DNA from: JAFGMR01 sp964632755
GTDB lineage: Archaea > Halobacteriota > Methanosarcinia > Methanotrichales > Methanotrichaceae
NCBI GenBank assembly: GCA_964632755.1
Contig: CAZWDT010000010.1
Span: 1-47,116 of the forward strand
DNA: 47,116 bases
Direction of reading: 5' to 3'
Of the stretch, positions 39,800 to 47,116 are shown in pieces. The position numbers were made by a program, and so were the translations under genes. The notes beneath the pieces are model-generated. The model saw nothing but the letters and a program-made list of their open reading frames with translations. It did not search any database and was not told the DNA's origin. Numbering within the stretch: the first letter of the stretch is position 1; every line of letters starts with the position of its first letter.

Positions 39800-41100
39800 T
39801 CCACGAGGACGTCATCTGCTCCTTCTGCGGCTGTCTCTGCGACGATATCAGGGTTGAGACGAACGATGAGGGCATAGTAAAGGTAAAGGGGGCCTGCAGG
39901 CTTGGCTCCTCCAAGATCTTAGGGCACGGGCCCGGACACGGGCGGATATCCAAACCCATGATCCGTCAAGATGGCGAGCTCGTCGAGGTCGGGTATCAGG
40001 AGGCCTATGACCGGGCGGCGAGCATTCTAAAGGCGGCGAAGCGACCCCTCCTTTACGGCTGGGCGTCCACCGTGTGCGAGGCCCATGAGGAGGGGGTGCT
40101 CTTAGCAGAGGAGATAGGCGCTGTGATAGACTCCACGGCGACCGTCTGCCATGGCCCTTCCGTCATCGGCGTAGAGGAGAAGGGGCTTGCCGGGGCCACC
40201 CTTGGCCAGGTGAAGAACAGGGCCGATCTGATACTGTTTTGGGGATGCAATCCGGCCGAGGCACATCCTCGCCACATGCGCAGGTACTCCTCCAACTCCA
40301 CTGGGCGCTTTACCCCCGAAGGTCGAAAGGGGAGGACGGTCGTAGTTATCGACGTGAGGGAGACTCGCACCGCAAGGCTGGCCGATCGATTCATACGGAT
40401 CGATCCAGGGACCGACTACCAGGTGATAAGCGCCCTTCGCCTGATCCTCGCGGGCAAGGCCGAGATATTGGGCGACGAGGTATGCGGCCTCCCCAAAGGA
40501 ATGCTCGTCGATCTCGTTGATATCCTCAAGAAGGCGCGCTTTGGGGCCATCTTCTTTGGCCTGGGCCTGACCCATAGCCGGGGAAGGTACAAGAATATCG
40601 ATTGCGCCTTATCCCTAACGGCGGAGCTCAACGCCCACACCAAGTTCATGATCATGCCCATGCGCGGCCATTACAACGTGGCGGGGATTGGCCAGGTGAT
40701 GGCCTGGGAGGGAGGATATCCGATGTCCGTGGACTACTCACGAGGGGCGCCATACTTCAATCCCGGGGAGACTGCTGCATGCGACCTGCTCGCTCGAAGG
40801 GAAGCCGACGCAGCGTTGATCATAGCTTCCGACCCTGCCTCGAACTTCCCGAGGTCGATCGTAGAGGCCCTCGCGGAGATCCCCGTCATCCAGATCGACC
40901 CCTACGAGAACCCCACGACTCTGCTCGCTGATGTGGTGATACCGTGCGCCATCGCCGGCGTAGAGGTCGAGGGCACCGCCTACCGCATGGATGGCCTGCC
41001 CCTTCGAATGAGAAAGGTCATCGAGTCGGACTATCCAAGCGATGAGGAGATATTGAAGGAGATAAGGGAGAGCGCAAGGAGGCTTGGAGATGATCATTAA
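39796..41100 (+). CDS. fwdB: Formylmethanofuran dehydrogenase subunit B
   Basis: Catalytic molybdo- or tungstopterin subunit, 434 residues. The 4Fe-4S cluster motif CSFCGCLCDDI with the later Cys in KGACRLG is at the N-terminus. A Cys in the STATVCHGPS motif near residue 118 is the active-site metal ligand; the gene codes Cys here, not selenocysteine. The NPAEAHPRHM segment and the C-terminal AGVEVEGTAYRMDG block are typical. Whether the metal is molybdenum or tungsten cannot be decided. The gene starts with TTG overlapping the fwdD stop; GGGAGG upstream is a plausible ribosome-binding site. Confidence 0.95.
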   Translation: MIHEDVICSFCGCLCDDIRVETNDEGIVKVKGACRLGSSKILGHGPGHGRISKPMIRQDGELVEVGYQEAYDRAASILKAAKRPLLYGWASTVCEAHEEGVLLAEEIGAVIDSTATVCHGPSVIGVEEKGLAGATLGQVKNRADLILFWGCNPAEAHPRHMRRYSSNSTGRFTPEGRKGRTVVVIDVRETRTARLADRFIRIDPGTDYQVISALRLILAGKAEILGDEVCGLPKGMLVDLVDILKKARFGAIFFGLGLTHSRGRYKNIDCALSLTAELNAHTKFMIMPMRGHYNVAGIGQVMAWEGGYPMSVDYSRGAPYFNPGETAACDLLARREADAALIIASDPASNFPRSIVEALAEIPVIQIDPYENPTTLLADVVIPCAIAGVEVEGTAYRMDGLPLRMRKVIESDYPSDEEILKEIRESARRLGDDH

Positions 41101-42781
41101 AGGCGGGGTCGTCTACGATCCGGCAAACGGAGTGCTCGGCGAGGAGATGGACATCTGCATAGATGGGGGAGTGGTCGCCGAGGCCGGAGGTGGTCCAACG
41201 ATCGACGCTCGAGGCATGCTGGTGCTGCCTGGGGGCGTCGACGCCCATTCCCACATCGCCGGCCCCAAGCTCAACGCCGGAAGGATCATGAGGCCAGACG
41301 ACGGCCGCATAGGGACCGAGCCGCTGCGCGGCCTCTGCAGACCATGCACCGGATACACGGTTCCAAACTCCCCTGCAATCGGCTACCGCTATGCTCGTAT
41401 GGGCTACACCACGGTATTCGAGGCGGCAACCCCCATAATCGAGTCTCGCCATACCCACGAGGAGCTCGAGGCGATACCCATACTGGACAAGGGGGCCTTG
41501 ACCCTCTTTGGAAGCAACTGGACGGTGATGGAGTGCGTCGGCGAAAAAGACCTGCCCAAGCTCTCAGCCTATGTGGCCTGGGGACTTCGTGCGAGCAGGG
41601 GCTACGGCGTAAAGATAGTCAATCCCGGCGGAGGCGAAGCCTGGGGATTTGGCTCCAACGTCAAAGGGCTGCACGATCCCGTGCCCGAGTTCAATGTCAC
41701 CCCAGCAGAGATAATCCATGAGCTCGCAAGGGCAAACGAAAGGCTCTGCCTTCCCCATTCCATCCACCTCCACTTCAACAACCTCGGAAAGCCTGGCAAC
41801 TACACGACGGCCATCGAGACGCTCGATCTCCTGAAGGATATAGTTCCGAGCCGGGACCGCCAGGCGGTCCACGTGACTCATATGCAGTTCTCGGCCTACG
41901 GCGGGACCGGCTGGAGGGACTTCGAGTCCAAGGCCCCGGAGATCGCCGATTACTACAACAAGAACGATCACGCGACAATGGATATGGGCCAGATCATCTT
42001 CGGAAGCGCAACTACAATGACTGCAGACGGCCCTCTAGAGTACGCAAACGCTCGCCTGCTCCACCAGAAATGGTCCAACCACGATATCGAGCTCGAGGAG
42101 TCGAGCGGCGTTGTGCCGCTCGTCTACATCAGAGGAAGTCCAGTCAACGCTGTGCAATGGGCGATAGGGCTTGAGCTTGCCCTCCTCACCGAGGATCCCT
42201 GGAAGGTGCTCTTAACCACGGACAACCCAAACGGTGGGCCGTTTGTTAAGTACCCTGGGGTGATCGCGCTTCTTATGAGCCACAAGCGCCGGGAGGAGGA
42301 GATGGCAAAGCTCCCGGAGATGCTATCGAAGCGGTCGGTGATCGGAAGCATCGATCGCGAGCTCGGCTGGGCTGAGATCGCCGTGATGACGAGGGCAGCT
42401 CCTGCCCGCGTTCTTGGGCTCAAGGAGAAGGGCCATCTGGGCGTCGGAGCGGACGGAGACGTCTCCATCTACGAGATCGATCCCCGAGAGGTCGATCCGG
42501 GAAGCGATCCCGCGCTCGTCGAGAGGGCTTTCACCCAAGCGAAGTACACCATCAAGGCGGGGGAGGTCGTCTCCCGCGATGGGGAGATCGTTGGCATTCC
42601 ACAGGGCCGGACCTTCTGGACCGACGCGAGCGTGCCAGAGGAGGATATGGCCCGGCTGATGACATCCCTGAAGGAGAAGTTCGAGAAGTATTACAGCATC
42701 CAGATGTCGAACTACATGGTCCAGGAGGCCTACCTCTCCCGCCCGGTTGCGGTCAGGGCCGGCGTGGAGGTGGCCCAATGA
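41090..42781 (+). CDS. fwdA: Formylmethanofuran dehydrogenase subunit A
   Basis: Amidohydrolase-like subunit that condenses formate with methanofuran, 563 residues. The dinuclear metal site ligands are in order: the HxH in GGVDAHSHIAGPKLNAGRI, the metal-bridging (carboxylated) Lys in YGVKIVNPGGGEAWG (about 178), the His pair in PHSIHLHFNNLG and HVTHMQFSAYGG, and the Asp in LTTDNPNGGPF (about 386). I place the start at ATG 41090 (MIIKGGVVYD), with GGAGG seven bases upstream. It overlaps the fwdB stop and its own stop overlaps the fwdC start. Confidence 0.95.
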   Translation: MIIKGGVVYDPANGVLGEEMDICIDGGVVAEAGGGPTIDARGMLVLPGGVDAHSHIAGPKLNAGRIMRPDDGRIGTEPLRGLCRPCTGYTVPNSPAIGYRYARMGYTTVFEAATPIIESRHTHEELEAIPILDKGALTLFGSNWTVMECVGEKDLPKLSAYVAWGLRASRGYGVKIVNPGGGEAWGFGSNVKGLHDPVPEFNVTPAEIIHELARANERLCLPHSIHLHFNNLGKPGNYTTAIETLDLLKDIVPSRDRQAVHVTHMQFSAYGGTGWRDFESKAPEIADYYNKNDHATMDMGQIIFGSATTMTADGPLEYANARLLHQKWSNHDIELEESSGVVPLVYIRGSPVNAVQWAIGLELALLTEDPWKVLLTTDNPNGGPFVKYPGVIALLMSHKRREEEMAKLPEMLSKRSVIGSIDRELGWAEIAVMTRAAPARVLGLKEKGHLGVGADGDVSIYEIDPREVDPGSDPALVERAFTQAKYTIKAGEVVSRDGEIVGIPQGRTFWTDASVPEEDMARLMTSLKEKFEKYYSIQMSNYMVQEAYLSRPVAVRAGVEVAQ

Positions 42782-43554
42782 GGACGATAACCTTGCGGCC
42801 GCTCGCCTCCCACCTGGTCCCGATCGAGGCCGAGGCACTTACCGCAGACGGCCTTGCAAAGCTCTCCGTCGAGGAGATGGAAACGCTCGATCTGTGGCTT
42901 GGCAACCGGAGGACGAAGCTATGCGATCTCTTCGCAATTGAAACGGATGGGGGGCCAGCTCCAATCGAGGAGACCACGATAATCCTAGACGGCGACTTCT
43001 CCCGTGTGAAGAGGATCGGCGAGAGGATGTCTGCGGGGGAGATCCATGCGCTTGGCGATCTTGGAATGCATGCTGGAGCCGGCATGTCAGGCGGAAACAT
43101 CCTCGTCAAGGGATCGGCCAGCGACTGGTTGGGAAGGGAGATGCGCGGCGGATCGATCGAGGTAAAGGGAGATGCCGGAAACTATGTGGGCTCGGGCTAC
43201 CGGGGAGAGAGGTGCGGCATGCGCGGCGGATCCATCCTCGTCCGGGGCAGTGCAGGGGTCTTCCTGGGAGAACATATGTGCGGCGGAAGCATCCACGTCT
43301 TGGGCAATGCCGGTGACTATCCGGGGGCCGCAAACGGTGGAGGCACCATCTCGATTGGGGGGGATACCCATCTCCCAGGGGCGGAGATGACAAAGGGGAG
43401 CATTAGTGTGGGGGGCCGCACAACGGTCCTTCCCGGGTTTCAGTTTCAGGATGAGGTCGAGGTGGAGGGCTTGACCTATCGGCGCTACGTTGGCGACCTG
43501 GTGGAGAACGGAAAGGGCGAGCTTCTGCTCGCCTTGGCCCAACAGTCAGCTTGA
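42778..43554 (+). CDS. fwdC: Formylmethanofuran dehydrogenase subunit C
   Basis: Structural subunit of 258 residues with the glutamate-synthase alpha-domain-like right-handed beta-helix. The repeats are visible as GGNILVKGSA, GGSIEVKGDAGNYVG, GGSILVRGSAGVFLG and GGSIHVLGNAGDYPG, one after another. It links the FwdA and FwdB parts of the complex. The ATG overlaps the fwdA stop codon (ATGA) and GGAGGTG lies a few bases upstream. The gene order D-B-A-C is a known methanogen arrangement; the ferredoxin-like subunits F and G are not in this window. Confidence 0.95.
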   Translation: MRTITLRPLASHLVPIEAEALTADGLAKLSVEEMETLDLWLGNRRTKLCDLFAIETDGGPAPIEETTIILDGDFSRVKRIGERMSAGEIHALGDLGMHAGAGMSGGNILVKGSASDWLGREMRGGSIEVKGDAGNYVGSGYRGERCGMRGGSILVRGSAGVFLGEHMCGGSIHVLGNAGDYPGAANGGGTISIGGDTHLPGAEMTKGSISVGGRTTVLPGFQFQDEVEVEGLTYRRYVGDLVENGKGELLLALAQQSA

Positions 43555-43609
43555 TATGTGAGGATGCATCCAGATTGAAAAGGGCATCGTCGTTTTGAGG
43601 TGTTTCAAC

Positions 43610-44752
43610 TTGATCGATCGCAGCAGAATTTTTGAGATTTTGGATGAATACGACCTGAGCGATCCGCTCATAGGCCTGATCGCCTCCCATTCCGCCCTGG
43701 ACGTTTGCGACGGCGCGGTGGAGGAGGGCTTCAGGACGCTCGCCGTATGTCAGGAGGGACGGGAGAGGACATATGCCAATTACTTCCGCTCGGAGCATGT
43801 GGACGGCAAAAGGATCAACGGGATGATTGACGAGGTGACCGTGCTGAAGTCCTTTAAGGAGATCCTGAACGGAAAGGAGCAGGAGATGCTTCGGTCCAAG
43901 AACGTCCTATTCGTGCCAAACCGCTCCTTTACCTCCTACTGCGGAATAGACGCCGTCGAGGAGAACTTTGCCGTGCCCCTCGTGGGCTCCCGAAACCTAC
44001 TACGTTCCGAGGAGCGCGGCGACAAAAGGGATTACTACTGGCTCCTGGAGAAGGGCGGCCTCCCCTACCCGAAGCAGATCGATGCGGAGGATATCGATTG
44101 TCTGGTGATGGTCAAGCTGCCGCACGCGGTCAAGACGCTGGAGAGGGGCTTCTTTACGGCAGCGAGCTACGAGGAGTACTACGAGAAGGCCGACCTCCTC
44201 CTCAAGCAAGGGGTGATCGACCAGGACGGCCTGGAGCTAGCGAGGATCGAAAGGTACATCATAGGACCAGTCTTCAACCTAGACTTCTTCTACTCCCCCC
44301 TATCGAGGAGGATTGAGCTCTTGGGGATTGACTGGCGCTTCGAGACAAGCCTCGACGGACACGTCCGCCTGCCAGCCCCGCAACAGCTGCACCTAGGCGA
44401 GCAACAGATCAATCCCGAGTACACCGTCTGTGGTCATAACTCGGCAACGCTTCGGGAGTCCCTTCTCGAGAAGGCATTTGACCTCGCGGAGAAGTATGTG
44501 GCAACCACCCAGGAGTATTACGGACCCGGGATCATAGGGCCCTTCTGTCTCCAGACCTGCGTCGACAAGGACTTGAACTTCTACATCTACGACGTGGCCC
44601 CCAGGATCGGCGGCGGAACCAATGTGCATATGGCTGTCGGCCATCCTTATGGAAACGCGCTTTGGAGGCAAGCCATGTCGACAGGCAGGCGCCTTGCCCG
44701 CGAGATTCGCATGGCACTCGATAGGGACCAGCTGGAGAAGATCGTCACCTGA
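43610..44752 (+). CDS. purP: Formate-dependent FAICAR synthetase
   Basis: ATP-grasp enzyme that uses formate and ATP to formylate AICAR in archaeal purine synthesis. The 380-residue protein has the N-terminal IASHSALDVCDGAVEEGFRTLAVC block and the ATP-grasp DYYWLLEKGGLPYPK, MVKLPHAVKTLERG, APRIGGGTNVHMAVGHPYGN blocks typical of PurP/PurP-like proteins. Paralogues of PurP with unknown activity exist in methanogens, so this assignment is at family level. I place the start at TTG 43610 (MIDRSRIFEILDEY), eight bases after GAGGTG; a TTG at 43595 would add five residues. Confidence 0.82.
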   Translation: MIDRSRIFEILDEYDLSDPLIGLIASHSALDVCDGAVEEGFRTLAVCQEGRERTYANYFRSEHVDGKRINGMIDEVTVLKSFKEILNGKEQEMLRSKNVLFVPNRSFTSYCGIDAVEENFAVPLVGSRNLLRSEERGDKRDYYWLLEKGGLPYPKQIDAEDIDCLVMVKLPHAVKTLERGFFTAASYEEYYEKADLLLKQGVIDQDGLELARIERYIIGPVFNLDFFYSPLSRRIELLGIDWRFETSLDGHVRLPAPQQLHLGEQQINPEYTVCGHNSATLRESLLEKAFDLAEKYVATTQEYYGPGIIGPFCLQTCVDKDLNFYIYDVAPRIGGGTNVHMAVGHPYGNALWRQAMSTGRRLAREIRMALDRDQLEKIVT

Positions 44753-44754
44753 AC

Positions 44755-45183
44755 GTGTCGTCCATGGATGGAGAGATGAGGGAAGAGGCCAGGATAGAGA
44801 TTCCAAAGAAGCTTCGAAGAACGGTCGGCAAGATGGCGAGGCAAGGGGAGGAGCCGCTTCTCATCGTCCCCGCCCTCGTGGAGCGACTCTGCAACCAGAG
44901 GATGCTCGCCATGGCCAGGATCGGCATGGGAGAGGCGAGGATTTTCAGCTGGCTTGTGGTCACGGAGAAGCATCTACATGTCGTCTGGCCTGGCCTGGTC
45001 TGGGACAAGGTGCAGACCGTACCTATCGAGGAGATCTTGGACATAGAGTATGTAAAGGAGTTTCACAACAACAGCCTCAAGCTCGTCCTCGGAAAGGGGG
45101 CGGAGAGCATAGTCTTCTACGACGATGCCGAGGGCATCAGGTTCTATCAGTTCATCAAATACAAGAGATGGAAAGATCGATGA
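44755..45183 (+). CDS. Bacterial PH-like domain protein
   Basis: A 142-residue cytoplasmic protein without signal or membrane segments. After a charged N-terminal helix (IEIPKKLRRTVGKMARQGEEP), the sequence LLIVPALVERLCN, then FSWLVVTEKHLHVVWP and ILDIEYVKEFHNNSLKLVLG, gives a series of beta strands closed by an amphipathic helix (GIRFYQFIKYKRW). This is a YokE/bPH-type PH-fold. It binds no known ligand. Its stop overlaps the next gene's ATG by four bases, so the two are co-translated. The start is uncertain among GTG 44755, ATG 44764 and ATG 44776. Confidence 0.65.
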   Translation: MSSMDGEMREEARIEIPKKLRRTVGKMARQGEEPLLIVPALVERLCNQRMLAMARIGMGEARIFSWLVVTEKHLHVVWPGLVWDKVQTVPIEEILDIEYVKEFHNNSLKLVLGKGAESIVFYDDAEGIRFYQFIKYKRWKDR

Positions 45184-45623
45184 CGAGGGATAGGATCCAG
45201 TTGGTAGCCCACTGTCTGCTAAATCCGCACACCAGATTGAAGGGGCTGCATCCCCCAGCCTTCGAGCCCGAGGGGGCGATAATCCAGCTTCCCTGTCCGG
45301 AGGCCCTCCTCTTAGGGCTCGATCGATGGGCAGTTACGAGAGAGCAGCTCGACCATCCGGCATTTCGCCGTCTCTCTCAAGAGCTCATCGGCCCGGCAGC
45401 AGACCTCGCAGAGATGCTGGCAGGCCGCGGTGCTCGAGTCGTCGTCGTAGGCGTTGCAGGAAGCCCGAGCTGTGCGATATTCTCGACGACCGCCGGCTAC
45501 GAAGGCGGCCTTCCACGGACAGCGGAGCACCGCCGCATCCAAGGCCGGGGGATATTCATGGAGGAGCTCGCCCAGCAGCTCGAAGAGCGGGGAGTGCCAG
45601 TCGAGTGGATGGAGGTTGGGTAG
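45180..45623 (+). CDS. DUF523/TudS-like small cysteine protein
   Basis: A 147-residue protein starting at ATG 45180, which overlaps the preceding stop codon. It has VAHCLLNPHTRLKGLHP near the N-terminus and VVVGVAGSPSCAIFSTTAGY in the middle; the CLLN and SPSC cysteines resemble the pattern of the DUF523 family that includes 2-thiouracil desulfurases (TudS), which use a 4Fe-4S cluster. The third cysteine of TudS enzymes is at PCPE (LPCPEALLLGLDRW), so a cluster is plausible. The substrate in methanogens is unknown. It is co-translated with the upstream PH-like gene. Confidence 0.6.
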   Translation: MTRDRIQLVAHCLLNPHTRLKGLHPPAFEPEGAIIQLPCPEALLLGLDRWAVTREQLDHPAFRRLSQELIGPAADLAEMLAGRGARVVVVGVAGSPSCAIFSTTAGYEGGLPRTAEHRRIQGRGIFMEELAQQLEERGVPVEWMEVG

Positions 45624-45631
45624 GAGGCGGA

Positions 45632-46321
45632 TCACCGATCCTTCTCCTCCGCGGCCTTCTTCATCCCTTCCATCCATTCCATGAAAGCCTTCTCGAACTC
45701 CTCCTTGGATCCAAGCTCCCGGCCGACATCCTCGAGCACCTCCTTTGCGATCCGGCCAACGGCTGCCATCTGGCGGCCGGCCTCCCTTGCGGCGGCGATT
45801 ACTGCCTCTGCCCGCTCGCGCCCAGGACCTGCAAGCATCGGCTTCATCATCTCGGCGTGGGGCCGCAGGAGGGATCCTGCGAGATGCTCCCTGAATATCG
45901 CCCCCATTTGAACCAGCAGGGGGGAGAACGCCTCCAACTCCCATGCCCCGCAGGTCGAGATCAGAACCGCCAACTGATCACTCACCGGCTGGCCTGGGAT
46001 GTATAGGGGAACCAATCGGTCAATCAGGTTCTTGAGAGGACCGGTGATTCCCGCGCAGTAGACGGGGCTCGCGTAGACGACGACGTCCGCCTCCCTGAAC
46101 TTTGGGTAGAGGATCTGCATATCGTCTTTTATCGAGCACTCGCCAGGGGTCTTCATCCAGCAGTCAAGATCGCCAAGGCAGGGCATTATACTCAGCTTTC
46201 GGGTGCAAAAAGACTCGATATCTGCTCCCGCCGACCTCATGCCATCGAGAAAGGCCGTGAGGATGAGGCCCGTATTTCCCTCGTCCATATGAGGGCTTCC
46301 GTTCAACGCCAGAACCTTCAT
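45632..46321 (-). CDS. NADPH-dependent FMN reductase / iron-sulfur flavoprotein
   Basis: Flavodoxin-fold protein of 229 residues. The N-terminal MKVLALNGSPHMDEGNTGL is the FMN phosphate loop; the compact cysteine motif IMPCLGDLDCWMKTPGECSIKDDM resembles the cluster site of archaeal iron-sulfur flavoproteins, with the spacing C-x5-C-x7-C; VVYASPVYCAGITGPLKNLIDR is the second flavin loop. It may act as a redox carrier or detoxifying reductase. A GAGGTG ribosome-binding site lies upstream of the ATG. The gene is convergent with the TudS-like gene, eight bases apart. Confidence 0.8.
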   Translation of the reverse strand: MKVLALNGSPHMDEGNTGLILTAFLDGMRSAGADIESFCTRKLSIMPCLGDLDCWMKTPGECSIKDDMQILYPKFREADVVVYASPVYCAGITGPLKNLIDRLVPLYIPGQPVSDQLAVLISTCGAWELEAFSPLLVQMGAIFREHLAGSLLRPHAEMMKPMLAGPGRERAEAVIAAAREAGRQMAAVGRIAKEVLEDVGRELGSKEEFEKAFMEWMEGMKKAAEEKDR

Positions 46322-46336
46322 TTACGATCACCTCAA

Positions 46337-46642
46337 ATGGATGACATCACAATGATATATACCAATTCCCGGAGGAAGGCTATGGTCTCACAGCTCGATA
46401 TCGCGCCTACGATTGCGCGCGTGCTTGGAATCGAGGTGTCGACGCATGGACGTCCGATCGAGGGTGTGGAGTGCTGGGGTTGCAGAGATGCCATATTGAT
46501 CATAGCAGACAGCTTCGGATGGTCTCTATACTTTAGTTTTCTAACCCATCTTCGTCAGATCCCAATTAAAACCGATAGCAGTAAAGCACCAGGTTTTTTG
46601 AGTCTGTTCTACTCCCCTCCAACACCCATTGATTTCAGGTAG
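46337..46642 (+). pseudogene. Truncated alkaline phosphatase superfamily fragment
   Basis: A short frame beginning MDDITMIYTNSRRK, then VSQLDIAPTIARVLGIEVST and RDAILIIADSFGWSLYFSF. These two blocks resemble the N-terminal part of alkaline-phosphatase/nucleotide-pyrophosphatase family proteins, where an Asp and a Ser/Thr-containing motif bind the metals. The rest of such a protein, some 300 residues, is missing, and the frame becomes low-complexity before its stop at 46640-46642. It is probably a decayed gene. It lies divergent from the flavoprotein gene. Confidence 0.4.
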
Positions 46643-47116
46643 CTACTTGCATGAAAAAGCTCCGCATGACATCGGATATCATCTTTTGTGCCTGAGCCCT
46701 GCAGGAGCATGAACGTTTCATGTGTGTGATTGTAAATACATAGATCGGCATGCATAAATCACTTTCAATCGAAAGGTCTGTTATCTGTATATATTATACA
46801 TCACTCATTTTTATAGGAGAAAACAGTAGCAGCAGGAGACTTGGTGGTCATTTGGGCGCGCATGATAGGTAGTTTAGCCGGGAATCTGGAGAACATGGGT
46901 TACAAGAAACTTAACCACAAAGGAACAAAGCCACAAAGGACGCACAAAGAGCAAAGAGATAGTATTAGTCTTTGTGCCTTTATGTCTTTGTGGTGATCGT
47001 CCGTGATCCCTGGTTATAATTATCACGTGGCAGCAAGTTCTGACCTCAGATCCCTTTCAAACCCCTTCAACCTCATATGAGGCCCATGTGATCCCTCCAA
47101 CGAGATTTATATGAAG
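46643..47116. other. AT-rich terminal region without a recognised gene
   Basis: No gene is visible over 470 bases. The region is distinctly AT-rich compared with the rest of the window, contains the CACAAAG element (listed separately), and has possible TATA-like stretches near 46785-46820. The window ends here, so part of a gene may continue beyond it. Confidence 0.5.
46914..46994. repeat. CACAAAG direct and inverted repeat element
   Basis: ACCACAAAG (46914-46922) is inverted at 46986-46994 (CTTTGTGGT), and GCACAAAGA (46942-46950 approx.) is inverted at about 46969-46977. Three CACAAAG copies occur in direct orientation and two in reverse, giving an 81-base imperfect palindrome with a short AT-rich centre. 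Such elements look like dispersed intergenic repeats. Confidence 0.6.

Noticed and set aside
44622..45623. 333-codon plus-strand frame spanning the end of purP
   Set aside because: Its first half is an out-of-frame shadow of purP and the PH-like gene; only its final 147 codons (from 45180) are a real gene.

Overview
The window looks like a chromosome segment from a methanogenic archaeon, most likely a Methanothrix (Methanosaeta)-type acetoclastic methanogen or close relative. It carries formylmethanofuran dehydrogenase genes (fwdDBAC), the methanopterin gene mptE, PurP, TiaS, the KEOPS subunit Cgi121, an archaeal geranylgeranylglyceryl phosphate synthase and a split archaeal RNA polymerase operon. 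Two further hints toward Methanothrix are a soluble Mn-dependent pyrophosphatase (which pulls AMP-forming acetate activation in that genus) and an archaeal phosphoribulokinase. The genus call is an inference from gene content; no search was run.

Layout. 1-1.9 kb: SRP RNA (minus strand), a small winged-helix regulator plus nitroreductase pair, and a frameshifted YgiT-type zinc-finger remnant. 1.9-7.7 kb: phosphoribulokinase translationally coupled to an HTH regulator, divergent from tiaS; then ppaC, tmk, mptE. 7.8-15 kb: a secreted protein, a coiled-coil protein, a metal-dependent hydrolase, cgi121, a DUF2150 gene, two M24 peptidases, GGGP synthase and the short ribosomal gene rpl40e. 15.3 kb: a tRNA-Ser(CGA) interrupted by two introns, neither at the usual anticodon-loop site. 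15.5-28.2 kb: malic enzyme, then an accessory stretch rich in exported proteins: a lipoprotein fusing a substrate-binding domain to about 100 pentapeptide repeats, a lone ABC-type binding protein, a seven-bladed propeller protein, a Met/Cys-rich repeat protein and its neighbour, and a decayed PAS-domain sensor gene. 28.3-37.4 kb (minus strand): rpoH-rpoB2-rpoB1-rpoA1-rpoA2-rpl30e-nusA-rps12-rps7, ending in a U-tract terminator. 37.5-39.3 kb: tRNA-Lys(UUU) with a short canonical intron, then leuB and leuD type genes. 39.4-47.1 kb: fwdDBAC, purP, two small coupled genes, an FMN reductase, a gene fragment, and an AT-rich tail with a CACAAAG inverted-repeat element.

The window holds two runs of exactly 100 N. 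Each is flanked by an identical 55-base sequence, so both look like unmerged contig-end overlaps and not missing DNA. Collapsing each (removing 155 bases) restores an open frame: a 173-residue nitroreductase and a 251-residue repeat protein.

The observations most worth checking are the doubly interrupted tRNA-Ser(CGA), the pentapeptide-repeat binding-protein fusion, the propeller protein, and the Met/Cys-rich exported repeat protein with a dyad upstream of it.
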